From positions 726,049 through 790,048 of the forward strand of contig NZ_FORA01000002.1 in assembly GCF_900113875.1 (NCBI RefSeq): a stretch of DNA of 64,000 bases, read 5' to 3'. The DNA comes from Jannaschia pohangensis (GTDB taxonomy: Bacteria > Pseudomonadota > Alphaproteobacteria > Rhodobacterales > Rhodobacteraceae). Below, one piece after another: positions 8,459 through 17,553 of the stretch. Both the position numbers and the translations under genes were made by a program. Within the stretch, counting starts at the first letter, position 1. The number at the start of each line of letters is the position of its first letter. The notes under the pieces were generated by a model that saw only the letters and a program-made list of their open reading frames with translations, ran no database searches and had not been told where the DNA came from.

Positions 8459-9232
8459 GTGGCCTTCACAGCCGATTGGTTGGCCTTGCGGGAGCCCGCA
8501 GACCTCGCCGCGCGGGACAGCACCCTTCTGACCCGCGCGGCCGAATGCGTCGCCTCAGGCAAAGTCGTTCTGGATCTGGGAAGCGGCACGGGGTCCACCC
8601 TGCGCGCGTTCGAGGCGCATGGGTTCACAGGCCTGTCGTGGCGTCTGTTCGATAACGACCCAGGCCTTCTTGACGTGGCGGGCAAGCGGCATCCGGGCGC
8701 CGAACGGGTAACCGGGGATCTGGGCGATCTGGGTGCGCTCCCCCTGGGTGGCGTGGGCCTCGTCACGGCGTCGGCCTTGCTCGACCTGATGCCGCTGGAT
8801 TGGGTCACCGACCTGGCGGCACGGCTCGATACCGCCGGCATCCCCTTCTACGCCGCGCTGAACTATGACGGCATCATGCATTGGGAGCCGGTGCTTCCGA
8901 CCGACACGGATGTCACGACCCATTTCAATATGCACCAACGCGGCGACAAGGGCATCGGGGCGGCGCTCGGTCCCTCGTCAGGCGAAACATGCCGAAGGGT
9001 GTTTGGGGAACGCGGCTTTGACGTGACGACCGCCGACAGCCCATGGATCATCGACCCGGATCGGGCTCCCCTTCACGAGGCGCTGCTGCAAGGGATCGCC
9101 GGTGCCGCCGACGAGGCGGGTTGTGCGGTTGCCACGGACTGGTGCGCCGCCCGCATTGGCGCACTGCACGACAGTCGGGGGGTGATCGGGCACACCGACC
9201 TTCTGGCGATCCCGCGCGGAACCTCCGCATGA
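8459..9232 (+). CDS. Class I SAM-dependent methyltransferase
   Basis: 257 aa starting at a GTG one base after the upstream TGA, which implies coupled translation. Motif I is VVLDLGSGTGSTLRAF (about residues 38-53), then WRLFDNDPGLLDVA (acidic loop binding SAM ribose) and LVTASALLDLMPLDW. The C-terminal half carries ALNYDGIMHWEP and FNMHQRGDKGIGAALG. A longer frame extending to 8159 overlaps the PTPS-like gene and is rejected. The substrate is unknown; the neighbours suggest a pterin- or pyrimidine-derived intermediate. Confidence 0.87.
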   Translation: MAFTADWLALREPADLAARDSTLLTRAAECVASGKVVLDLGSGTGSTLRAFEAHGFTGLSWRLFDNDPGLLDVAGKRHPGAERVTGDLGDLGALPLGGVGLVTASALLDLMPLDWVTDLAARLDTAGIPFYAALNYDGIMHWEPVLPTDTDVTTHFNMHQRGDKGIGAALGPSSGETCRRVFGERGFDVTTADSPWIIDPDRAPLHEALLQGIAGAADEAGCAVATDWCAARIGALHDSRGVIGHTDLLAIPRGTSA

Positions 9233-9323
9233 CATTGCGAGTTTGCGATCTAGGTACACGGATAGTCAGCTGCGTGCGAAGCGTCACACAGCTTATGCGA
9301 AATGGCCCCCGTGGGAGAATGCA

Positions 9324-10139
9324 ATGCAGCTTGTCGATGTGACGCCACGCGTGTGGAGCAGGCTCCTTGCCGCAGGTGCGGGCAAGGCCTGCCTGTGCTG
9401 TGGCGACTGGACGGCAGGCGAGCGTCAGTCTCTGGCACTCTACGGACCGCTGGCCCAGCCTTCGGGTGGCACAATGGTTGTGGGGCAGATCGGTCAGTCG
9501 CTGGACGGGCGGATCGCCACGCAATCGGGCGACGCCCAGGATGTTTCGGGCCCGGACGGCCTTGCGCATCTGCACCGGTTGCGGGCGCTGTGCGACGCCG
9601 TTGTCATAGGGGTCAACACCGCGCTCCACGATAACCCACGTCTGACCGTGCGACTGGCCGACGGACAAAATCCGGCCCGCGTGGTGATCGACCCCAAGGG
9701 TCGCCTGCCCTGGGACACGGGCCTGCTGCACGACGAAACCGCCCGATGCATTGTCATCCAGACCGTGGACGTGCCCCGTCCGGACGGGGTCGAGGTGATC
9801 CGCCTGCCCCAGACGGACTGGCTTTCGCCGCAGGACATCGTCGCCGCGCTCAGGGAGCAGGGGTTCAATCGGCTCTTGATCGAAGGCGGTGGCGTGACCA
9901 TCGCGCGCTTTCTCGAGGCTGACATGCTGAACCGCCTGCACGTGGCCATCGCGCCGCTGCTGATCGGTGCGGGTCCCCAGGGCCTGACCACCAGTCCCGT
10001 GGCAACCCTGGCGCAGGCGCGCAGGCCCAGTACACAGGCCTATGGTCTCGGCTCGGATGTGGTGTTCGATTGCAGTCTCAGTCCCGGAGCCGCCCGGTCT
10101 CCGGTCTGCAACGCGGCGCTCGAAACAGCCGGCGAATAG
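9324..10139 (+). CDS. RibD C-terminal-type (dihydrofolate-reductase-fold) reductase
   Basis: 271 aa from the ATG at 9324 (GGGAGA upstream). About 80 residues lead into MVVGQIGQSLDGRIATQSG, the RibD_C/DHFR-like start, then VVIGVNTALHDNPRLTVRL, ARVVIDPKGRLP, FNRLLIEGGGVTIARFLEAD and IAPLLIGAGPQG. All are hallmarks of the NADPH-dependent reductase half of RibD. The cytidine-deaminase half of bifunctional RibD is absent. In riboflavin synthesis this fold reduces the ribosyl side chain of a GTP cyclohydrolase II product. Its place beside ribA-like and PTPS-like genes suggests an analogous reduction in a dedicated pathway. Confidence 0.88.
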   Translation: MQLVDVTPRVWSRLLAAGAGKACLCCGDWTAGERQSLALYGPLAQPSGGTMVVGQIGQSLDGRIATQSGDAQDVSGPDGLAHLHRLRALCDAVVIGVNTALHDNPRLTVRLADGQNPARVVIDPKGRLPWDTGLLHDETARCIVIQTVDVPRPDGVEVIRLPQTDWLSPQDIVAALREQGFNRLLIEGGGVTIARFLEADMLNRLHVAIAPLLIGAGPQGLTTSPVATLAQARRPSTQAYGLGSDVVFDCSLSPGAARSPVCNAALETAGE

Positions 10140-10208
10140 CGCCACCAGGGCTTGCCGCCTTCCGGCGGTGCCTCCCCCGAGATGATGACCCTTGCGAGGA
10201 CTTCAAAC

Positions 10209-11327
10209 ATGCCATCACCCGCCAACGCCCTCGCGCCCACGCCCGCAGAGCGGCTGACCCGCATCCGCAGCGATCTGCGTATGGGCCTTCCGTGCCTGAT
10301 CACACGGGGTACGCACCGGGCGATCCTCGTAGCCGTCGAGACCGTGTCACCGGAACGCTACGCCGGTCTGCATGCCCTGTGCGGCGCGCCAGAACTTGTC
10401 CTTGCGTCGAACCGGGCACGCGCCATCATGTCCGCCGCAGCCTCTGCCGATCTTGCGCATGAGCCGGTTCGCATCCGCCCGCCCGACGGCGCGGACATCG
10501 ACTGGTTCCGCACGCTGAGCGATACGGCTTTCGACCAACAGGCCAACGCCCGGGGGCCGCTTCATGTGTTGCGCGACGGCGATCACGCTTTGGCGTCCTT
10601 TGCGCTGACGCTGGTGAAATCTGCAGAACTTCTGCCCTCGGCAGTCCTTTTCGCGGTTGCAGACGAGACCGTGCTGCCGGCCGAGCTTTCGCTGGCCTGC
10701 CTCGATGTGGCGGAAGGTGCCGCACTCGTCGCGGCACAGCCGACGCTTCATCCGGTCGCCGCCTCCGCCTTCCCGCTTCAGGCCGCAGACCGGGGGAGCC
10801 TTCACGTCTTTCGCGATCCGACCGGCAGATACGAGCACTACGCGCTGGAAATCGGCGACCCGGACCGCAGCCAGCCTGTCCTGTCCCGATTGCATTCCGC
10901 CTGCTTTACCGGAGACGTGCTGGGCAGCCTCAAATGCGACTGCGGCCCGCAGCTTCAGGCCGCACTGGCGCAGATGGGGTCGGAGGGCGCAGGCGTGCTG
11001 CTCTATCTCAACCAGGAGGGTCGCGGGATCGGGTTGGCCAACAAGATGCGCGTCTACGATCTGCAATTGCAGGGCTTTGACACGGTCGAGGCGAACCATC
11101 GGCTTGGTTTCGAGGATGACGAACGCGATTTCCGCGTCGCCGCCGAGATGTTGCGCAGGCTCGGCTTCAGCGCCGCGCGCCTGCTGACCAACAACCCGAA
11201 AAAGACCGAAGTGTTTGAGATGCAGGGCATCGCAATCACCGAGCAGTTGCCGCTTCGCGTCGGAAGAAACATTCACAACAGCGGCTACCTCTCCGTCAAG
11301 GCGCTTAAATCCGGACATGCGCTTTGA
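10209..11327 (+). CDS. ribA: GTP cyclohydrolase II (RibA family) with N-terminal extension
   Basis: 372 aa; the ATG at 10209 has GAGGA 9 bases upstream. The C-terminal half is a canonical GTP cyclohydrolase II. Zinc cysteines lie in RLHSACFTGDVLGSLKCDCG, the catalytic GTP-binding loop is LYLNQEGRGIGLANKMR, then FDTVEANHRLGFEDDERDF and LLTNNPKKTEVFEMQGI. The roughly 180-residue N-terminal part (RIRSDLRMGLPCLIT...) is a degenerate RibB-like extension seen in rhodobacterial RibA. It opens GTP to a diaminopyrimidine, the entry step to riboflavin and to toxoflavin-like compounds. It may be the housekeeping enzyme or a cluster-dedicated paralogue; this cannot be decided from the window. Confidence 0.92.
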   Translation: MPSPANALAPTPAERLTRIRSDLRMGLPCLITRGTHRAILVAVETVSPERYAGLHALCGAPELVLASNRARAIMSAAASADLAHEPVRIRPPDGADIDWFRTLSDTAFDQQANARGPLHVLRDGDHALASFALTLVKSAELLPSAVLFAVADETVLPAELSLACLDVAEGAALVAAQPTLHPVAASAFPLQAADRGSLHVFRDPTGRYEHYALEIGDPDRSQPVLSRLHSACFTGDVLGSLKCDCGPQLQAALAQMGSEGAGVLLYLNQEGRGIGLANKMRVYDLQLQGFDTVEANHRLGFEDDERDFRVAAEMLRRLGFSAARLLTNNPKKTEVFEMQGIAITEQLPLRVGRNIHNSGYLSVKALKSGHAL

Positions 11328-12289
11328 CAGGGGAAACACGCGCCGCGCAGGCGCTCTGGATCGCCGCGCCGAAGCAGGCAGAATTGCGCGACGTCCAGTT
11401 TGACGTGCCGGACGGCCACGTCGTGATCGACACAATGTTCACCGGCATCAGTCGCGGCACGGAGCGCCTGGTATTCGAGGGTCGGGTCCCCGAAAGCGAG
11501 AACCAGACCATGCGCGCACCGTTTCAGGAGGGCGAATTTCCCGGCCCGGTGAAATACGGATACGCCGGCGTCGGGCGGATTGCGCAGAGCGATGACATCG
11601 TCTTTGCGCTCTTTCCGCATCAGACAGCTTTCGCCATTCCGCCCGAAGCCGCCGTCCCCGTCCCGCCGACTGTTCCGGCCGAACGTGCGGTGCTGGCGGC
11701 GAACATGGAAACGGCGCTCAACATCCTGTGGGATGCGGGCGTCCAGCCCGGTGACCGGGTGGCCATCGTCGGCTCCGGCGTCGTCGGGGCTCTGGTCGGC
11801 TACCTCTCTGCGCGGATCCCGGGAACCGAGGTGTGCCTGATCGACATAGTCCCGGGTCGCGCCGCGCTCGCCGATGCGCTCGGCTGCGACTTCGCAGAAC
11901 CGCAGGCGGCCGGCGGCGATGCCGACGTGGTGATCCATGCCTCGGCCACAGCCGCGGGACTGGCTACCGCAATCTCTCTGGCTGGTCTCGAGGCCGCAAT
12001 CGTCGAAGCGAGCTGGTACGGCACCGGCACCGTCGATGCACCTCTCGGCGGGCGTTTTCACCAGCGCCGCCTGCGCCTCGTCGGCTCGCAGGTCGGGCGC
12101 ATCCCGCCCAGCCACGCCGCACGCTGGACCTATCGTCGCCGTCTGCAAAAGGCGCTCGACCTGTTGGCCGATCCGGCGCTCGATGTTCTGATTTCGGGCG
12201 AAACGCAGTTCACCGACCTCGTGCGTCGCTATGAAGGGATCCTGGCGGACCCGGCTACCTTGTGCCACCGCGTCCGGTTCGGGGGGTGA
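11324..12289 (+). CDS. Medium-chain dehydrogenase/reductase (zinc-type alcohol dehydrogenase-like)
   Basis: 321 aa from a TTG that overlaps the ribA stop (TTGA). GroES-like N-domain: IDTMFTGISRGTERLVFEG, reminiscent of the BchC/2-desacetyl type, then FPGPVKYGYAGVGRI. Rossmann part: GDRVAIVGSGVVGALVGYL and VCLIDIVPGRAALADALG. No catalytic-zinc Cys/His set or structural four-Cys lobe is visible, so it may act without zinc. Coupled to ribA and to the phosphatase that follows. The substrate is not predictable. Confidence 0.85.
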   Translation: MTGETRAAQALWIAAPKQAELRDVQFDVPDGHVVIDTMFTGISRGTERLVFEGRVPESENQTMRAPFQEGEFPGPVKYGYAGVGRIAQSDDIVFALFPHQTAFAIPPEAAVPVPPTVPAERAVLAANMETALNILWDAGVQPGDRVAIVGSGVVGALVGYLSARIPGTEVCLIDIVPGRAALADALGCDFAEPQAAGGDADVVIHASATAAGLATAISLAGLEAAIVEASWYGTGTVDAPLGGRFHQRRLRLVGSQVGRIPPSHAARWTYRRRLQKALDLLADPALDVLISGETQFTDLVRRYEGILADPATLCHRVRFGG

Positions 12290-12290
12290 C

Positions 12291-13136
12291 GTGACCCAGA
12301 CCGTCGACGCCGTTCTCCCGGACACCGTCTCCGACAGGCTTCGCGTCATGGTCGACGCCGCGCATCGCGCGGGCGCCCTCCTGCTGGGTGCCGCGCAAGG
12401 CCGCCATACCCTGCGCATCGATGAAAAGACCGCAGGCGATTTCGTGTCCGACGCCGACCGCGCGGCCGAGGCGCTGATCGCCGATGATCTGGGCAACGCC
12501 TTTCCCGAATACGGCTGGCTGGGCGAGGAAAGCGGCCTGCGCCCTGCCAGTGCCGGGAACACCCTGACCTGGGTCGTCGACCCGCTCGACGGGACGACAA
12601 ATTTTCTGAAGGGCCTGCCGCATTGGGCCGTGTCCATCGCCCTGTGCGATGGCGAAGACATCCTGTGTGCCGTGGTCCATGATCCGGCCAAGACCGAAAC
12701 CTTCGTCGCCGAAAAGGGCCGTGGCGCATATCTCAACGGCAGGCCCATCGCCGTCTCGGAGGGTATTTCGCTTCAGGCAGCGCTCTTTGCCACCGGGGTG
12801 CCCGCGGGCGGGCGCGTCACCTATCTGAACGATTGCCTGGGCGATCTGGAACGCCTCATGCCGAAGACCGCCGGCATACGCCGTTGGGGGGCCGCCGCGC
12901 TCGACCTTGCCTATGTCGCTGCCGGTCGGATCGACGGATATTGGGAACGCAATCTCGGCCCCTGGGACGTGGCGGCCGGGATCCTGCTGGTCACCGAGGC
13001 TGGCGGCACCGTCAGCCGCTTGTGGCCCGGGCGAAGCGTCCTGTCCTGCGGATCGTTCATCGCAGCCAATGCAGCTCTCGGACCAGAGCTTGCTGCAATG
13101 ATCGGCACGCGCGAGGAACACCATGACCGGGACTAG
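12291..13136 (+). CDS. Inositol-monophosphatase family phosphatase
   Basis: 281 aa from a GTG one base past the upstream TGA. Metal-binding motifs are complete: GWLGEES (about 75), VVDPLDGTTNFLKGLPHWAV (motif A) and GAAALDLAYVAAGRIDGYWE with LGPWDVAAGILLVTEAGG (motif B). The family removes phosphate from inositol phosphates, PAP/PAPS, histidinol phosphate or sugar phosphates. Within this operon it may dephosphorylate the ribityl/ribosyl phosphate left by GTP cyclohydrolase II chemistry. It overlaps the glycosyltransferase start by 14 bp. Confidence 0.9.
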   Translation: MTQTVDAVLPDTVSDRLRVMVDAAHRAGALLLGAAQGRHTLRIDEKTAGDFVSDADRAAEALIADDLGNAFPEYGWLGEESGLRPASAGNTLTWVVDPLDGTTNFLKGLPHWAVSIALCDGEDILCAVVHDPAKTETFVAEKGRGAYLNGRPIAVSEGISLQAALFATGVPAGGRVTYLNDCLGDLERLMPKTAGIRRWGAAALDLAYVAAGRIDGYWERNLGPWDVAAGILLVTEAGGTVSRLWPGRSVLSCGSFIAANAALGPELAAMIGTREEHHDRD

Positions 13137-14193
13137 CACCGTCGCCTTCGCCGTACCCGGCGACATTCACGCGCTGACCGGCGGCTACATCTACGACTTC
13201 AAGCTGATGACTGCGCTTGCTGCCACCGGCCTTGACGTGCGGCACCTGGAATGGGGCGACAGCTTTCCCCATCCGACGCCGATGGATGCGGAACAGGCCA
13301 TGGACCAGCTCCGAACGCTCGGGCCCGATCAGGCCGCGCTGATCGACGGTCTGGCCTACGGCGCGCTGGACACTGCTGAACTGAGCACCGTCACTGCAAG
13401 GCTGTTCGCGCTCGTCCACCATCCGCTGGCGCTTGAACCCGGTCTGGAGCCCGAAGTGGCCGACCGCATGGCCGCGCGGGAACGGGCCAACCTCGGCCTT
13501 GCGCGCCATATTTTCGTGACCAGCCCGCACACCGGCGACATGCTGCGTCGACATTACGGCGTCGCACCGGACCGGGTGACCGTGGTGAAGCCCGGATTCG
13601 GCCCGCCCAACGATACGCTAACCCAAAAGGCCGATCCCCCGCTCATCCTGTCGGTCGGACTGCTCGCCCGGCGCAAGGGTCACGATATCCTGCTCCGTGC
13701 GCTTGCCCGGATCGCCGACCTCGACTGGCAGGCAGATATCGTCGGGCGCGACCACGAGGCCGGGATGACGGCCACTCTCACCGCTCTGATCAGTGATCTG
13801 GGTCTGTCCAAGCGGGTCCGCCTGTCGGGAGAGGTCAGCGATCAGGCGCTTCATGAACGCTATGGCCGCGCCACCGTCTTCGCGCTCGCCACCCGGTACG
13901 AGGGTTATGGGATCGTCTTCGGAGAGGCGATGGGTCACGGTCTGCCGATCGTGACGACCCGTGCCGGGGCCGTTCCGGAAACTGTCGGCAGCGGGCCGGG
14001 CCTGCTGGTCGACCCCGACGATGCCGAAGCCTTTGCCGGTGCCCTGCGCCGGATGCTGACGGAGCCCGAGATGCGCAGCAAGTGTGCCCGCGCCAGTCTG
14101 CGCGCCGCGTCGGGCCTGACCAGCTGGGCCGAGTCAGCCGCCCTTGTGCGCGACACCATCATCCATATCGACGATCTGGCCCGCGGTCGCTGA
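13123..14193 (+). CDS. GT4-family glycosyltransferase
   Basis: 356-aa GT-B enzyme. N-domain VPGDIHALTGGYIYDFKLM replaces the usual glycine-rich acceptor loop. The C-domain shows LILSVGLLARRKGHDILLRA, VRLSGEVSDQALHERY and EGYGIVFGEAMGHGLPIVTT, whose E-x7-E pattern holds the nucleotide-sugar. It is the last plus-strand gene of the cluster and probably decorates its product. The 3' end overlaps the convergent flippase-like gene by 60 bp. Confidence 0.9.
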   Translation: MTGTSTVAFAVPGDIHALTGGYIYDFKLMTALAATGLDVRHLEWGDSFPHPTPMDAEQAMDQLRTLGPDQAALIDGLAYGALDTAELSTVTARLFALVHHPLALEPGLEPEVADRMAARERANLGLARHIFVTSPHTGDMLRRHYGVAPDRVTVVKPGFGPPNDTLTQKADPPLILSVGLLARRKGHDILLRALARIADLDWQADIVGRDHEAGMTATLTALISDLGLSKRVRLSGEVSDQALHERYGRATVFALATRYEGYGIVFGEAMGHGLPIVTTRAGAVPETVGSGPGLLVDPDDAEAFAGALRRMLTEPEMRSKCARASLRAASGLTSWAESAALVRDTIIHIDDLARGR

Positions 14194-15111
14194 CGCCGCG
14201 GATTTCCTTGACCCCGACCGGGCGCGGAGCGGGACCAGAACCCCCGGAAGACAGGCAATCATCAGCGCAAGGCCATAGGCGGCCCCCGCCGCCACGCCCG
14301 CACTGGCCGATGCCCCGATAATCGGAAAGAGCGCGGCGGCAGCGCCTTCGCGCAGGCCCCAGCCACCCACCGACACCGGGATCATCATCGCCGTCAGGAT
14401 CAGGGGGACGAGGATCAGCGCGGCCTCGCCTGCCATCGCTGTCCCCGTCGCCCGCGCGCAGGCCCAGAAGGCCACGATCATGAGCACCGCGATCGCCAGT
14501 GAAAGCGCGAGTTGCCACAGCACCACCGCAGGCGCCAGAAATGCCGCCTCGAGCGATGCCCGGAACTGCGCCACCGGACCGAGCCGTCGAAGGATCGGCC
14601 CGACGACGACCGCGATCAACACAAGGACGAGGCCGACCCAGAGCGCGCCTTGGACCAGCCAAGCGGGCCAATCGACACCCCCGGGCACAAGCGCCCAGGC
14701 AACCCCGAACGTCCCGATGGCCAGGACCCCGACCTGTCCGGCCAAACGCTCGATCATCACCGCATGGGCTGCACGGGTCAGATCGACCCCGCCGCGCGGC
14801 GTGCGCCATGCGCGCCCCGCATCGCCCAGCATGCCGCCCGGCAGACACAGGTTGACCAGTTGCGACAGATAGTATTCCCGCACCGCCCAACCAAACCCGA
14901 ATGTCGCGCCGAGGCGCTGCGCCGTGAGCCTCCATCGCCACGCCATCAGAACCGTCACCAGCGTGAAGCACCCCACCGCCAGAGCCAACCAGCGCAGGTC
15001 CATCCCGCGCAAGCGTGCGTAGGCCTCGGGCGCGTCGACGATCCACGCCAGCCCCGCCAGTATGGCGAGCGACACGACAAGTCGCAGCGCATATCCGGCG
15101 TACCGCTTCAC
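14134..15111 (-). CDS. Lysylphosphatidylglycerol-synthase TM-domain / UPF0104-type membrane protein (flippase-like)
   Basis: 325 aa starting at a GTG that overlaps the upstream stop (ATGTGA). An earlier ATG at 15228 lies inside the neighbouring gene and lacks support. Several membrane segments are visible (LRLVVSLAILAGLAWIV; LALAVGCFTLVTVLMAW; VGVLAIGTFGVAWAL; LWVGLVLVLIAVVVG; VLMIVAFWACARA). LVNLCLPGGMLGDAGRAWRT and MIPVSVGGWGLREGAAAALF are the two conserved blocks of this family. Homologues flip or transfer lipid-linked groups. Last gene of the minus-strand membrane/lipid operon facing the pterin-like operon. Confidence 0.85.
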   Translation of the reverse strand: MKRYAGYALRLVVSLAILAGLAWIVDAPEAYARLRGMDLRWLALAVGCFTLVTVLMAWRWRLTAQRLGATFGFGWAVREYYLSQLVNLCLPGGMLGDAGRAWRTPRGGVDLTRAAHAVMIERLAGQVGVLAIGTFGVAWALVPGGVDWPAWLVQGALWVGLVLVLIAVVVGPILRRLGPVAQFRASLEAAFLAPAVVLWQLALSLAIAVLMIVAFWACARATGTAMAGEAALILVPLILTAMMIPVSVGGWGLREGAAAALFPIIGASASAGVAAGAAYGLALMIACLPGVLVPLRARSGSRKSAASATAGQIVDMDDGVAHKGG

Positions 15112-16739
15112 ATCGCTTCTCGATCCGCCGCAGCCGTCGTGAAGGCGCGGATAAAGCGGTCGCGAAAGACCTCCATCGGCCAGACCGGCGTGTCCGCGCC
15201 GGGGACGAGCCCGTCGCGCCAGTTCCAATCCGATGCAAGCGCCACCAGATCCGGGGGCCCGATCAGATGCACGGCAACGTCGCGGCTGTCGATCCCGGCG
15301 ACAAAGCCCGCCGGCTGGTGATCGCCCAGAATGATGAACAGCGGCTGATCCGCGCGCCGCGCGGCATAGGACATCGCCGCCTGCAGGGTGTAGTCGATGG
15401 CCTGGCGATATTGGTCGCGAACCCGATCACGGTCGCGCCAGACCACCGACGGCGGGTCACCCGACGTCGCCCATCGGTCGAATGCCGTCCCGTCGCCCAC
15501 ATCTTCCCAGTCGATCATTTCAGGCACCGGCACCCATGGGGCGTGGGATGAAATCAATGCGATCTGCAGGAAATCCGGGCGCGGATCAGGTGGCAGAAGC
15601 GCGTCGAAGGCCGACAGGGTGTATTGATCCGGCATCGTGATCCAGTTGAAAGGCGCGCCTGCGTAGTTCAGATCCGCCGCCGCCAGGATCGTGTCGAACC
15701 CCATGGTCAACCCTTCGGGCCAGGCCAGCGTAATCGCCGGCATCACCGCGGCCGTCCGAAACCCCGAGGTCTGGGCCAGATGAAACAGACTTTGCCGCCC
15801 CGATGCGAGCATCGCGCCATAGCGACCCTGATCCGAGGTCCGCAGACCCGACGCCAAGGTGCCATGCGCCAGCCAGCTTTGCCCCCCTGCGGTCGGCGAG
15901 TTCAGCCAACCGCTCTGCATCGCGTAACCCGCGTCGCTCAGGGCGACTTCGGCGTTGCGCAGGGTCGGCACATGGGTTTCGGAATAGAGCAGGTTGTCGA
16001 AGCTGGATCGTCCATAGCTTTCGATGAAGATCACGATGACATCTCGTCCGTCCACAGCATCGAACAGGCCGGTTCTGTCGGCGTAGGGATCCTGCGCCGC
16101 CGCCAGGCGAAATGCCCGCAGATCGCGCAAGACCGTGACGCTACGCTCCAGTTGCGCGCGCACCGTGCGAATGTTGGAGACCGCGCCCGGCGGATCGACC
16201 GCACCTTGCCAAAGTCGCAACGTCGGCCCGAAATCCGCCGTCATCAGGGCCAGGGCAGCGACCAGGCCGCCGCCCATCCAGGGCCGAAAGTGCGGTGCAA
16301 GATCGATCCGCAGCAGGCACATCAGCGCCCGATACAGGATCAGGCCAATGGCTGCGAAGGCGATGACGCTTGCGATCACGGCCACCACGGTCAGGGGCAT
16401 CCCGATACTTCCCGACAGGACGTTCAGGCCCGCCTCGATCAGAAACATGTCGACAACAGGACTGAACCGCCGGTTGAGCGACGACAGCATCGCGATATCC
16501 GCCCCTTTCAACAGCAGCAGTACCAGGATCACCCCGGTCAGGATTCCGGCAATCGCCGACCGCCCGCGCCACTGCGGCGGCCAGAGGACGAGCGCCAGGA
16601 TCAGGACGGGCCATTCCAGCGGAACCTGCGCGAAGAGGTCGCCCAGACCGCCCGGTTTGTCGGGCAACGCCAGCAGCAGGTACAAGACCCCCGCCGCCAA
16701 CGCAGGTCGCGCCCATTGTCGCAAATCGGGTCGGATCAT
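15108..16739 (-). CDS. Membrane-anchored alkaline-phosphatase-superfamily protein (LTA-synthase / sulfatase-like)
   Basis: 543 aa; the ATG at 16739 overlaps the upstream stop (ATGA). About five N-terminal helices (ALAAGVLYLLLALP; PVLILALVLWP; AIAGILTGVILVLLLL; VVAVIASVIAFAAIG; GLVAALALM) precede a large periplasmic domain. That domain has VIVIFIESYGRSSFDN, SPTAGGQSWLAHGTLASG (probable Thr/Ser nucleophile), DFLQIALISSHAPW and LFIILGDHQPAGF (metal-binding DH). The architecture matches LTA synthase and phosphoethanolamine/phosphoglycerol transferases. A role in transferring a lipid headgroup is inferred. Confidence 0.86.
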   Translation of the reverse strand: MIRPDLRQWARPALAAGVLYLLLALPDKPGGLGDLFAQVPLEWPVLILALVLWPPQWRGRSAIAGILTGVILVLLLLKGADIAMLSSLNRRFSPVVDMFLIEAGLNVLSGSIGMPLTVVAVIASVIAFAAIGLILYRALMCLLRIDLAPHFRPWMGGGLVAALALMTADFGPTLRLWQGAVDPPGAVSNIRTVRAQLERSVTVLRDLRAFRLAAAQDPYADRTGLFDAVDGRDVIVIFIESYGRSSFDNLLYSETHVPTLRNAEVALSDAGYAMQSGWLNSPTAGGQSWLAHGTLASGLRTSDQGRYGAMLASGRQSLFHLAQTSGFRTAAVMPAITLAWPEGLTMGFDTILAAADLNYAGAPFNWITMPDQYTLSAFDALLPPDPRPDFLQIALISSHAPWVPVPEMIDWEDVGDGTAFDRWATSGDPPSVVWRDRDRVRDQYRQAIDYTLQAAMSYAARRADQPLFIILGDHQPAGFVAGIDSRDVAVHLIGPPDLVALASDWNWRDGLVPGADTPVWPMEVFRDRFIRAFTTAAADREAM

Positions 16740-17494
16740 CGACGGGCCGCCAGATAGAGAACATCGCGTCCGAAAGACCACGTCAGCAGGCCCGCCGCGC
16801 CCAGAGAGATCACCTTGGCCAACAGCGGCGGCAGGCCCGGCAGAACCAGCACGCACAGCGCGCCGATCTGCAGCACGCAGACGACCTTGCGACCAAACCT
16901 TTCCGGAAGCGGGGCACGCAGCCAGGTCAACCAGATGCCGGCAAGCAGAAAGGCATAGCGGCTGAACCCGAGGATCAGGACCTCGATGCCGACACGCCCG
17001 GCCATCAGCAGGATCAGCGACAACATGCAGGCCAGCGCCGCGTCCACTTCCATGTCGAAACGTGCGCCGAACGCCGTCGACAGACCATTGCGACGGGCCA
17101 GCCATCCGTCCAACCCGTCCAGCGACAACGCCAGAACCGCAATGCCGAACACCGCATAGCCCATCTGCGTCAGCATCCCGGCCCGCAACAAAGCGACAGA
17201 CAACACGCAGAGCAGGGCGAGGCGCAGAAACGTGATCGAATTGGGGGCCCCGAATGTGCGGTGCGGATATCCCAGCGGCCCCATTGCCCAGAGGGCGACA
17301 GCGCCGCTCAGCCCGAACAGGCCGGTTGCCAGAGCGGCGGCGAGTGACCCGCTCAGCGGGTCAAACGGACCGCTCAGGACGAAGACGAGACATCCGAGGA
17401 TCAACCACAACACGCCGCCCTGCACTTGCGCACGGCTCACCGAAGGGCGCGGCATGCCCTGGGCTTTTGGGAGCGGGAGAATGTCGTTGGTCAT
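16736..17494 (-). CDS. CDP-alcohol phosphatidyltransferase
   Basis: 252-aa integral membrane enzyme. The complete catalytic signature is present: LDGLDGWLARRNGLSTAFGA then RFDMEVDAAL, that is D-x2-D-G-x2-A-R-x8-G-x3-D-x3-D. Flanking helices include GGVLWLILGCLVFVL and LLCVLSVALLRAG. It exchanges CMP of a CDP-activated lipid or alcohol for an acceptor alcohol such as inositol or glycerol-P. Overlaps the next gene by 4 bp and follows the EEP gene by 59 bp, forming a four-gene minus-strand operon. Confidence 0.92.
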   Translation of the reverse strand: MTNDILPLPKAQGMPRPSVSRAQVQGGVLWLILGCLVFVLSGPFDPLSGSLAAALATGLFGLSGAVALWAMGPLGYPHRTFGAPNSITFLRLALLCVLSVALLRAGMLTQMGYAVFGIAVLALSLDGLDGWLARRNGLSTAFGARFDMEVDAALACMLSLILLMAGRVGIEVLILGFSRYAFLLAGIWLTWLRAPLPERFGRKVVCVLQIGALCVLVLPGLPPLLAKVISLGAAGLLTWSFGRDVLYLAARR

Positions 17495-17553
17495 GGAACG
17501 AACCTAGGCGGCGCATGATGATGTCAAGCGTCACCGGTGACACAACAGCGTGT